From: JAWXTS01 sp044433305
GTDB taxonomy: Bacteria; Bacteroidota; Bacteroidia; Bacteroidales; Rikenellaceae
NCBI GenBank assembly: GCA_044433305.1
Contig: JAWXTS010000055.1
Coordinates: 1-11,694 of the forward strand
DNA: 11,694 bases
Direction of reading: 5' to 3'
This document shows positions 5,197 through 11,694 of the stretch, piece by piece; within the stretch, counting starts at the first letter, position 1, and each line of letters starts with the position of its first letter. A model generated the notes under the pieces. The model ran no database searches. It was given only the letters and a program-made list of their open reading frames with translations, and was not told where the DNA came from. A program made the translations under genes and the position numbers.

Positions 5197-8088
5197 TTAG
5201 TTGCGCATTCTTCCCATGCCGCCGCCGTCCATGCCGCCGCCTCTCATACCGCCTTCGTCGCGTAGAGAGCCACTGCCACGAGGGCTAGACTGTCCATTGA
5301 AGTTGCGTAAGTCGAAAGTGAACTTAAAGCCATAGTAGCGGCTCAAAGAGTTGCTTACCACATTCTCGATATAGCTTTCGGTTATGTTGCGCACAAAACT
5401 TTCGGTTTGGTTAAAGATGTCGTTCACGCCAAATGAAATCTCGCCACGTTGGTTCTTAAACACTTTCTTACCAATAGAGGCATTACACAAGAGATACTCC
5501 TGATTAAAGTCGTCGGTGATACCCTTGTACTGCGAGTAGGTCGCATCGCCAAAGAATGTTATTCCGCCCCACAATACAAACTTGAACTGTGCCGAGGCCT
5601 TGTGGCTCAAGTACTCATTGTTGAGAGATGTTGCATCTGCAACCTCGCCCTTGTAGCTAGCGATATTATAACTACCACTATATGATAGGGTGAAGTCGGC
5701 ATTCTCACTTATATTACTTCCTAGTGATAGCCCCGATTTGTAGGTGGTGGTTTGGCTTATATTCTCTATGCCGTTGAGGATGCTTGGAGACTGGCTATAA
5801 TTCACTCCAAAGTCAAAATTCAAGTTGCTATACAGTAGATAGACAGGCGTTCCATAGCTGAAGCTTGCCCCAACGTTCCACTCGTTGTCAAGGTTGACTG
5901 GTTTGGTGTACTGGCCAAACTGCTCTAGCTCTTCGCCATTGGGTAGGGTGTAAGTGTCGTCTGCATCGATTAGCATGATGGTAGACTCACCAATGGTGTT
6001 GCTTGTATAGCTAGCATTCAACATGGCCATAAATGTGCGTCCTTTCATGATGTTAGAACGTGTGAAGGTTGCTCTAAGGCTATTGCTGTATGACGGTTCA
6101 AGCAGGCTATTTCCCGAACTTACATTCTGAGGGTCTGAGTCCTTGACCACATCTTGCAGCTGAGAGACAGAAGGGTTCTCGGTGCTAGAGTTTAACATCA
6201 CGCGCAAACTATTAGTCGAGTTGAAGGTCTTGCGCATCATCATCGAGTAGATGAAGTTGTTGAAGCTATATTCTTGCTGGTCAGGGTCGATGACGGGAAT
6301 CTCCTGCTGGTTGGCAAGCGTAGAAATCTGGTATGAAACATTTGCATTAAGCTGCAACGACCCAGGTTTTGAGTACATGATGCCAGGTCCGATATTGTGG
6401 GTCAAGTAGCCACTGTTGTATATGTTGGAGCTTGTAGGGTCGTAGTCAGGGTTGAACATGTTCTCATACTGTTCCCATTCGTAGACAAGGTAATCGGCAT
6501 CAGAGAACTTGTAGCCCACATTATACTTAAAATTAAGCATGGCACTCTTCTCAAAGATAGGCTCGCTATAAGTTAAGCTTGAGCTAAGGTTGTAGCTCTT
6601 TGTGCCGTTGAGGATGTCTTGTTTGGTTATGTTATCCTCGCTGTCTGCATAACTGGTTGTATTTGAGTTGAGCGAATGGGTGTCGTTCTCAGAGTAGCTG
6701 CCTTGGAAAGAGAGCATTATGTTGCGTCCTGTCTGGCCTATGAGTGCTCGGTACACAAGATTGTTAGACACGCTAAAGGCTTCTTTGTCGTTGGTCACAA
6801 GGCTCTCGATTTGGTTCAGATCTTCAAAGGTAACGCCATCAGAAGACTGGCTGTTCTCTACAAGCGAGTAGCTCAGACTACCGCTATCTTGGTAAGCAAA
6901 CTCGGGGCGCATCATAATAGAGTGGCGGCTGTTTGGCTTAAACTCTATTAGCGCGTTAACACGGTGGTTGTAGTTGTCAGACGAAGACTCGCTTATGGCA
7001 TCGTAGTAGCGTTGCATGGTCTGGTCTGTGATATACTGTCTGTCGGTAAGCTTCTCGATTTGGTTGTCCGAGGTGTTGTAGAAGTAGCTGGCCTCGAGCT
7101 TAAGCTTGCTCTCTAGAAACTCGCCACCATAGTTAAAGCCTATGCCGCTAGACGAAGAGAGTCCTGATGAAGCACCCGAGAAACTGCCTGAGCCACTTGT
7201 GGTAGATCGGCCACCGCCTCCTCCACCGCCGCTGCTTCCTCCAACTTCCATAGAGCCAAAGCCCCTGATGTTCATGTTGTTCGACGAACCTATGATAGAA
7301 ATCCTGTGGTTGTTGGTGAAATAGTTGTAGCTGGCACTAGCTTGGTATAGGTCCTCAGAGGCATAGCCAGCAGTGAACTTACCAAAGTGGCCACTGTTCA
7401 TGCCTGTTCGTGTGACAAAGTTTATGGCTTTATAGCTGTTGCCGTCATCAAATCCCGTAAACTCGGCCTCGTCGCTCAGCTTGTTAAACACTTCGACCTT
7501 GGCGATAATGTCCGCGGGTATATTCTTTACGGCTAGGGTCACATCCTCGCCAAAAAATTCTTTGCCATCTAGGAATACTTTCTTCACGCTTTCGCCCTGA
7601 GCCTCAACCTCGCCATCATCAACCGTGATGCCCGGCATCTTGGCCAAAAGACCCTCGGCAACGGCATCTGCACTAACCTTATACGCGTCGGCATTATATA
7701 TCACGGTGTCGCCATTGATAGATGTTCGTATGGCGTTGGCCTGAATAGATACGCGGTCGATGGCCGTGGTTTGCGTCTGCATGCCCACTGTGCCCAGATC
7801 AACAAGATTGCTGTTGATAACAACATTACGGCGAACAGTGTCATAGCCCATAAATATTGCAGTAAGTGCATAGTCACCATAATCAATATTGGGGAATAAC
7901 ACATCACCCTTACTATCTGTGGTATTGTAGTAGTAGCCCACACCATCGTCGGTAATGCTCACCACCGTTCCAACCATTGCTTGGTTGTTGTCTGAGTCGA
8001 TAACTCTCAATTTCAGACTACCCTTAGATTGGGCCATCACAGAACTAGAAATAACTAAATATACAAACAGCAGAAGGAATCTATTCAT
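5197..8088 (-). CDS. outer-membrane beta-barrel protein (TonB-receptor-like, OMP_b-brl_3 type)
   Basis: The 963-residue protein starts with a signal peptide, MNRFLLLFVYLVISSSVMAQ, cleaved after about Gln20. Residues 22-105 form a carboxypeptidase-regulatory-like beta-sandwich (DSKGDVLFPNIDYGDYAL is the typical core). Residues 110-228 resemble a plug domain, with NGDTVIYNADAYKV (125-138), LLAKMPGITVDDG (147-159), VFLDGKEFFGED (171-182) and IIAKVEVF (194-201), as in the Bacteroidota outer-membrane beta-barrel family (Pfam PF14905 type). The remaining 700 residues alternate aromatic and polar positions, as in a large barrel. A Gly/Ser-rich stretch at 283-316, including seven consecutive Gly, lies in an early barrel loop. 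The last likely strand, GFKFTFDLRNF, ends near residue 930 and is followed by a 33-residue Gly/Met/Arg tail. No canonical substrate-specific partner such as SusD or a GLPGLI-type gene is adjacent, so the ligand is unknown. No convincing minus-strand promoter box was found in the 404-base upstream spacer. Confidence 0.9.
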   Translation of the reverse strand: MNRFLLLFVYLVISSSVMAQSKGSLKLRVIDSDNNQAMVGTVVSITDDGVGYYYNTTDSKGDVLFPNIDYGDYALTAIFMGYDTVRRNVVINSNLVDLGTVGMQTQTTAIDRVSIQANAIRTSINGDTVIYNADAYKVSADAVAEGLLAKMPGITVDDGEVEAQGESVKKVFLDGKEFFGEDVTLAVKNIPADIIAKVEVFNKLSDEAEFTGFDDGNSYKAINFVTRTGMNSGHFGKFTAGYASEDLYQASASYNYFTNNHRISIIGSSNNMNIRGFGSMEVGGSSGGGGGGGRSTTSGSGSFSGASSGLSSSSGIGFNYGGEFLESKLKLEASYFYNTSDNQIEKLTDRQYITDQTMQRYYDAISESSSDNYNHRVNALIEFKPNSRHSIMMRPEFAYQDSGSLSYSLVENSQSSDGVTFEDLNQIESLVTNDKEAFSVSNNLVYRALIGQTGRNIMLSFQGSYSENDTHSLNSNTTSYADSEDNITKQDILNGTKSYNLSSSLTYSEPIFEKSAMLNFKYNVGYKFSDADYLVYEWEQYENMFNPDYDPTSSNIYNSGYLTHNIGPGIMYSKPGSLQLNANVSYQISTLANQQEIPVIDPDQQEYSFNNFIYSMMMRKTFNSTNSLRVMLNSSTENPSVSQLQDVVKDSDPQNVSSGNSLLEPSYSNSLRATFTRSNIMKGRTFMAMLNASYTSNTIGESTIMLIDADDTYTLPNGEELEQFGQYTKPVNLDNEWNVGASFSYGTPVYLLYSNLNFDFGVNYSQSPSILNGIENISQTTTYKSGLSLGSNISENADFTLSYSGSYNIASYKGEVADATSLNNEYLSHKASAQFKFVLWGGITFFGDATYSQYKGITDDFNQEYLLCNASIGKKVFKNQRGEISFGVNDIFNQTESFVRNITESYIENVVSNSLSRYYGFKFTFDLRNFNGQSSPRGSGSLRDEGGMRGGGMDGGGMGRMRN

Positions 8089-8492
8089 AGCATTCTCAAT
8101 TTATAAGTTTAACTCATGACAAAGGAAATAAATCAAAACATGAAATATTGAAAAAATCCGGTCAAACGGCCAAAATCATTGGTGAACAGGCCATAACTAG
8201 CAAAAAAACCTTAATAACCCCTGTCTGAGGATGGTGTAATTATAAGGCAGAAACATAATTCACTAGTATGTAGGTTAATATGCAAAGAGAGTAGAGGCCT
8301 TGTGGTTTGTGCGGTATGTTTGCTTTTTCCCTTGCCAGCTCGTCAGATACCACCTAAATACCTAAACTGCGCTAAAGAGCACTTGAAATTCCTCGGGAAT
8401 ATACCTGCAAGATGTGATTGACTCTCTTATGCCAGTGCCATACCTTTGTACCGTAGAATTTGTTTTTATTAACTAATTAAAAAAATATCAAA
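8089..8492. other. divergent intergenic spacer (404 bases)
   Basis: This region separates the outer-membrane protein gene (-) from the haem operon (+). It holds no reading frame of interest. Visible items are the hmuY promoter (8417-8448), a lone TAnnTTTG-like box, TATGTTTG, at 8315-8322 without a well-placed -33, and a small perfect hairpin, ATTCC-TCG-GGAAT, at 8388-8400 just upstream of the promoter. I could not recognise a riboswitch, a tRNA, or a clear Fur-type palindrome. Confidence 0.6.
8417..8448 (+). promoter_or_regulatory. promoter of the hmuYR operon
   Basis: TACCTTTG at 8441-8448 fits the Bacteroidota -7 box exactly, and ATTG at 8417-8420 (three of four bases of the TTTG -33) lies 20 nt upstream. 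Transcription would start about 8454, leaving a leader of about 40 nt. The leader is very AT-rich just before the ATG (8479-8492), typical of Bacteroidota translation initiation without a Shine-Dalgarno sequence. Confidence 0.65.
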
Positions 8493-9164
8493 ATGAAAAA
8501 GATTAACTCTCTATTAATTCTTGCAGCCTTTTCAATGATGGCTGTATCTTGTGACAAAAACGACAATCCATCAGATCCTAAGACAACAGGTGATAACATT
8601 TCGATAGATGCATCATCTTATACATCATGGACTTATCTAGATTTTGAGACTGGTAAGACTGAGACTCACGAAAGCTTTGACGACTGCTACTACACTGGTG
8701 ATGCTTCGACCGTTGCTGGCACTGGTGATGAGAGTACAGACGTTACTATCGACTGGGATATTGCTTTCCACAGATATGAAGTTAGAACAAATGGCGGCTC
8801 GGCCATTAAGACATCATACACATCTATCGACGATGTTGTAGATGTTCCTACCTCAGGTTACACGGCAGATAAAATCATAACCTATGATGACTATGCAGAC
8901 GGATATTACATCATCATGGATATGAGCGGTATGATGACAGGCTCTATTGGCTATGCTACAAATGCAGCATACAACACGCTTCTTAGTGCGGTTGTTGAGC
9001 GTACAGGTTCTATGGGTTCTTATGTTTACACTCCATCTGATTATGTATATGTAATTCAGAGTGTCGATGGTGGTGTTACAAAAGTTAAATGGACAGCAGC
9101 AACAAACTCTACTGGTGATACAGGTCATGTAACAGTAGAATATGAGCACACTTATACAGAGTAG
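8493..9164 (+). CDS. hmuY: HmuY-like haem-binding lipoprotein
   Basis: The 223-residue protein starts with a lipoprotein signal peptide; lipidated Cys20 sits in MAVSC. The following DKNDN is acidic/Lys-containing and could act as a Bacteroidota surface-export signal (inference). The mature part matches the HmuY family. It has the WTYLDFETG opening strand (46-54), the hallmark WDIAFHRYEVRTNGG (88-102), and the YVYVIQSVDGGVTKVKW segment (184-200) near the C-terminus. HmuY proteins capture haem at the surface and hand it to the receptor HmuR, encoded 1 nt downstream here. In Porphyromonas gingivalis HmuY the iron ligands are two histidines (134 and 166). This protein has no histidine between residues 94 and 211, but has a methionine cluster in IMDMSGMMTG (141-150) and Met174, so coordination by methionine is possible. 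The family call rests on the motifs and on the receptor neighbour. Confidence 0.88.
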   Translation: MKKINSLLILAAFSMMAVSCDKNDNPSDPKTTGDNISIDASSYTSWTYLDFETGKTETHESFDDCYYTGDASTVAGTGDESTDVTIDWDIAFHRYEVRTNGGSAIKTSYTSIDDVVDVPTSGYTADKIITYDDYADGYYIIMDMSGMMTGSIGYATNAAYNTLLSAVVERTGSMGSYVYTPSDYVYVIQSVDGGVTKVKWTAATNSTGDTGHVTVEYEHTYTE

Positions 9165-9165
9165 T

Positions 9166-11391
9166 ATGGGCAGAAAGATTATATCTCTGCTGCTGATATT
9201 TGTTGCCTCTGTATCCATCTCTTATGCAATAGCTCCAGATGTTACTCAGGTAATAACAGGAACTGTTGTTAATGAGAATGGCAGCCCACTGGCTGGGGCA
9301 ACGATTGTTGTTGATGGAACAAATATCGCCGCAGGCACCAACTACAATGGAGAATTCTCGTTAGAACTTCGTAGCTTGGATTCTCGCGTTCTACGTGTAA
9401 GCTTTGTGGGTTACACAACCTTAGAAGTGGAGGTGGAAAAACAGAGCGAGAGTAGGGTTGATGTCGCTCTTGAGGTGTCACAATACGCTGTTGAAGAGGT
9501 GGTGGTCACAGGTTCTCGTATCGAGCGACCACTTAAGGAAACTCCCGTTATTACGCGTGTTATCTCAAGCGAGCGTATCGCTCAGGTCAACCCCGTAGAC
9601 TTTGCCTCACTGTTGCAGTATGAACTACCGGGTATTCAGTTCTCTTACAACTCTATGAGTCAGCTCCAAGAGATTAACTTCCAAGGTGTAGGTAGCGAGT
9701 ATATAGTGTTCCTTATCGACGGCGAGCGTATCGCAGGCGAGGGAGCAGACCAAAATATCGACTTCAACCGTATCAATGTTAATGATATTGACCGTATTGA
9801 GGTTGTGCGTGGTGCTGCCAGCACACTCTATGGTTCTAATGCCCTAGGTGGTGTAATCAACATTATTACTAAGAGCGCGAACCGCCCATTTACGGCCGAT
9901 ATTTCGGCACGCTATGCTGGTGATAATGGACAGACCTACTCTGCCTCTGTGGGTACAAAGCAGAATCGCTTCAGCTCATATACAACCGTAGGTTATAGAC
10001 AAAGAGATAGCTACACCATTGAGGACACCGAAGGCCAAACCACAACTACCATTGATGCCGATGGAGCTGTAAGCAGTAGCGATGCCTCTGCATATAGCAT
10101 GACAATCTTGGGCTATGAGGCCTATGATGCCTCACAGAAGTTTGGATATGCCTTTACCGATAACCTTAGTGCCTCTGTCAAAGCTACATACTATAACAAT
10201 ACAAGAGCATTGAGCGAGGGTGAGAAGAACTACGATATATATAAGGATATAACCGTTACACCAACAGTTAAGTATCTTATAGATGCCAACAATCAGATTG
10301 ACTTTGCCTATACATACGACATATATGACAAGGATCAAGACTACTTCGAGGCAGGTATCGTAACCACAGATTATAGAAATATCATACATATAGGGCGTGT
10401 GAATTATAGTGGTAAGTTTAATAACCATACCCTAAGTGCTGGAGTAGAGTATGAGAATGAGTACCTTAAACACTACATGCTGGCTGATAGCAGTAGCGCA
10501 ACTCGTAGCTCAATCTCTATGTATCTTCAGAATGACTACAAGTTCTCAGACAAATTTAATATCGTGGCGGGACTTCGTGGTGACTATGAGACAGAGTATG
10601 ATTTGAATCTTACACCAAAAGTATCGGCTATGTATCGCCCGATTGAGTATTTGACTATCCGTGCAAACTATGCTATGGGCTATCGCTCACCATCTCTGAA
10701 AGAGCTATATCAAGAATATGATATGGGTGGCTTGGGTTGGTTCTACCTCTATGGTAACGCAGATCTTACCCCAGAGAGAAGCACACAGTACTCACTCTCG
10801 GGCGAGTATACTAACAGTGGTTTCAACACTTCTGTCACAGCATACCACAATAAGTTCAAGGATAAGATTGCCCTTCAGACTACCGAAGATGGCTTGAACT
10901 ATCAGTATGTCAATGCCGACAACGCCAAGACAACGGGTGTTGAGTTCATTGCGCGCTACAAATCCAATGCTGGATGGTCTGTTATGGGTTCTTACTCATT
11001 TATCGACGACTATGAAGAGGTTGACGGTTATAATATATCGAGCGTAAGACCTCACAGCGCAACCTTCAACTGCACTTATGTACGTAAGATAGGTAGCGTA
11101 ATGGGCTCGGTATCGCTGAATGGTCAGTGGAGCTCGGCTATGGATGTGTACACAAGAGACACGGACGACGATGGCAACAACTACTATTACTACAATAGTT
11201 ATGACAACAGAACCCTATGCTCGGTGAATCTGTCGGCTCAGTTGCCGCGCGGTATCAATGTAGGCTTTATGGTTGACAATTTGCTCAATTTCAAGGACTC
11301 TGCATACGAGTATGGCACTCAGACACCACAAACAGGCATAAGCTATGTGCTGTCACTATCGATAAATATTGCAGATATGTTCAAACTGTAA
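9166..11391 (+). CDS. hmuR: HmuR-like TonB-dependent haem receptor
   Basis: I chose the ATG at 9166 (741 residues) over an in-frame ATG at 9142. It directly precedes the signal peptide MGRKIISLLLIFVASVSISYA, while the earlier one would overlap hmuY by 23 bases. After cleavage near Ala21-Ala23 comes a carboxypeptidase-regulatory-like domain (about 27-103), then EEVVVTGSR (110-118) leading into the plug (about 119-237). The plug shows VFLIDGERI (181-189), DIDRIEVVRGAASTLYGSNA (208-227) and GGVINIITK (228-236). The rest is the beta-barrel. It carries the two haem-receptor landmarks in variant form, YRSP (506-509) for YRAP/FRAP and NADL (531-534) for NPDL, followed by TPERS. The protein would import haem with TonB energy. 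The 1-nt gap after hmuY points to translational coupling. No histidine lies between the two landmarks, unlike the P. gingivalis receptor. Nearby histidines are His408, 421 and 436. No hmuSTUV-type genes follow. Confidence 0.9.
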   Translation: MGRKIISLLLIFVASVSISYAIAPDVTQVITGTVVNENGSPLAGATIVVDGTNIAAGTNYNGEFSLELRSLDSRVLRVSFVGYTTLEVEVEKQSESRVDVALEVSQYAVEEVVVTGSRIERPLKETPVITRVISSERIAQVNPVDFASLLQYELPGIQFSYNSMSQLQEINFQGVGSEYIVFLIDGERIAGEGADQNIDFNRINVNDIDRIEVVRGAASTLYGSNALGGVINIITKSANRPFTADISARYAGDNGQTYSASVGTKQNRFSSYTTVGYRQRDSYTIEDTEGQTTTTIDADGAVSSSDASAYSMTILGYEAYDASQKFGYAFTDNLSASVKATYYNNTRALSEGEKNYDIYKDITVTPTVKYLIDANNQIDFAYTYDIYDKDQDYFEAGIVTTDYRNIIHIGRVNYSGKFNNHTLSAGVEYENEYLKHYMLADSSSATRSSISMYLQNDYKFSDKFNIVAGLRGDYETEYDLNLTPKVSAMYRPIEYLTIRANYAMGYRSPSLKELYQEYDMGGLGWFYLYGNADLTPERSTQYSLSGEYTNSGFNTSVTAYHNKFKDKIALQTTEDGLNYQYVNADNAKTTGVEFIARYKSNAGWSVMGSYSFIDDYEEVDGYNISSVRPHSATFNCTYVRKIGSVMGSVSLNGQWSSAMDVYTRDTDDDGNNYYYYNSYDNRTLCSVNLSAQLPRGINVGFMVDNLLNFKDSAYEYGTQTPQTGISYVLSLSINIADMFKL

Positions 11392-11412
11392 TAGCATAAT
11401 TTCTATTCTGAG

Positions 11413-11448
11413 AATGGAGCGACAATTATTTTTGTCGCTCCATTTTTT
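11413..11448 (+). terminator. intrinsic terminator of the hmuYR operon
   Basis: A 13-bp stem (11413-11425 with 11432-11444) and 6-nt loop are followed by a T-run through 11448. It begins 21 bases after the hmuR stop codon and closes the two-gene operon. Confidence 0.93.
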
Positions 11449-11694
11449 AGTTTGATATGTGCCGCACCCGCGAGCATTCCGCGCCTTGTGTTTGATTTTC
11501 GGGTCGCGGGTCCGAGTCCACACAGAGTGTGTTCGTCTGGCCTTACCCCATAAGTTCTAAAGATTATTTTGCTGTTGTATCGACCGACTACGTATACGCT
11601 TCGCGCCGCGTGTGCATATAAAAGCAAAGCCCCAGATGTGTGGACATCTGAGGCTTCTAATAGCGATTGGTGTTTGCTATTTGCGGTATGGACG
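11449..11694. other. right-hand non-coding region with GC-rich block
   Basis: I find no convincing gene here. Bases 11461-11520 are about 65% G+C, well above the neighbouring genes, and contain an 8-bp perfect inverted repeat, ACCCGCGA (11466-11473) and TCGCGGGT (11504-11511), separated by 30 nt. A small hairpin, CACAC-AGA-GTGTG, lies at 11519-11531. A minus-strand frame runs through the whole region but crosses both terminator hairpins and resembles no protein family, so I do not call it. It could be a structured RNA or the remains of one. Confidence 0.4.
11615..11656 (-). terminator. probable minus-strand terminator of a gene beyond the right edge
   Basis: The hairpin pairs 11627-11631 with 11652-11656 and 11633-11639 with 11644-11650 (12 bp, one internal mismatch, 4-nt loop). 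On the minus strand it is followed by TGCTTTTATA, a T-rich tract; on the plus strand there is no T-run. A TAG at 11657-11659 on the minus strand directly precedes the stem and could be the stop of a gene entering from the right, but only 11 codons are visible. Confidence 0.55.

Noticed and set aside
8388..8448. Possible cobalamin riboswitch upstream of the receptor operon
   Set aside because: The conserved B12-box bases are not present, and the only hairpin seen is 5 bp and lies upstream of the promoter, so it would not be transcribed.
9142..9165. Upstream ATG start for hmuR overlapping hmuY
   Set aside because: It would add eight polar residues before a complete signal peptide that begins at the ATG at 9166.
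11500..11522. GGGTCCGAGTCC resembling a tRNA T-arm
   Set aside because: The flanking bases do not form the 5-bp T-stem, and no acceptor, D-arm or anticodon arm can be folded around it.
11403..11627. Minus-strand reading frame of 74 codons, open further toward the right edge
   Set aside because: It runs through both terminator hairpins, including the T-run of the hmuR terminator, and its translation has no recognisable family features.
11657..11694. Possible 3' end of a minus-strand gene (11 codons and TAG just before a hairpin)
   Set aside because: Too short to support; another minus frame stops at 11677-11679 and would fit as well. Noted only in the terminator entry.

Overview
The window comes from a member of the Bacteroidota, most likely the order Bacteroidales. 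The evidence is the AT-rich leaders without strong Shine-Dalgarno sequences, three promoter boxes that fit the Bacteroidota form TAnnTTTG, an LDH-like malate dehydrogenase, a SusC-style outer-membrane receptor with a carboxypeptidase-regulatory N-terminal domain, and a HmuY/HmuR haem-uptake pair. I cannot place it to genus.

Layout, left to right. Bases 1-291 hold the C-terminal end of an alpha/beta hydrolase (+). A secreted Spy/CpxP-like protein with a long Gly/Gln/Pro/Arg tail (408-1061, -) follows, with two tandem terminators at its 3' end. Malate dehydrogenase (1357-2298, +) has its own -7 box and a strong terminator. A two-gene operon (2404-5068, +) encodes a membrane-anchored MutS-family ATPase and, 7 nt later, a nitroreductase fused to a two-cluster ferredoxin domain. 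A bidirectional terminator separates it from a convergent 963-residue outer-membrane beta-barrel protein (5197-8088, -). After a 404-base divergent spacer comes the haem operon: a HmuY-like haem-binding lipoprotein (8493-9164, +) and, 1 nt later, a HmuR-like TonB-dependent receptor (9166-11391, +), closed by a strong terminator. The last 250 bases hold no convincing gene but contain a GC-rich block with an inverted repeat and a second hairpin pointing toward the minus strand.

How the genes work together. HmuY would capture haem at the cell surface and pass it to HmuR for TonB-driven import. Inner-membrane haem permease genes do not follow, so transport across the inner membrane must be encoded elsewhere. 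The MutS-like protein keeps the ATPase core but has transmembrane helices and no mismatch-recognition domain; its co-transcription with a ferredoxin-nitroreductase has no known explanation that I can name. The other genes look like independent housekeeping or envelope functions.

I do not see a CRISPR array, insertion sequence, phage gene, tRNA, rRNA or a clearly new defence-type system. The most testable unusual points are the lack of histidine in the expected haem-ligand regions of both HmuY and HmuR, and the membrane MutS/ferredoxin-nitroreductase operon.
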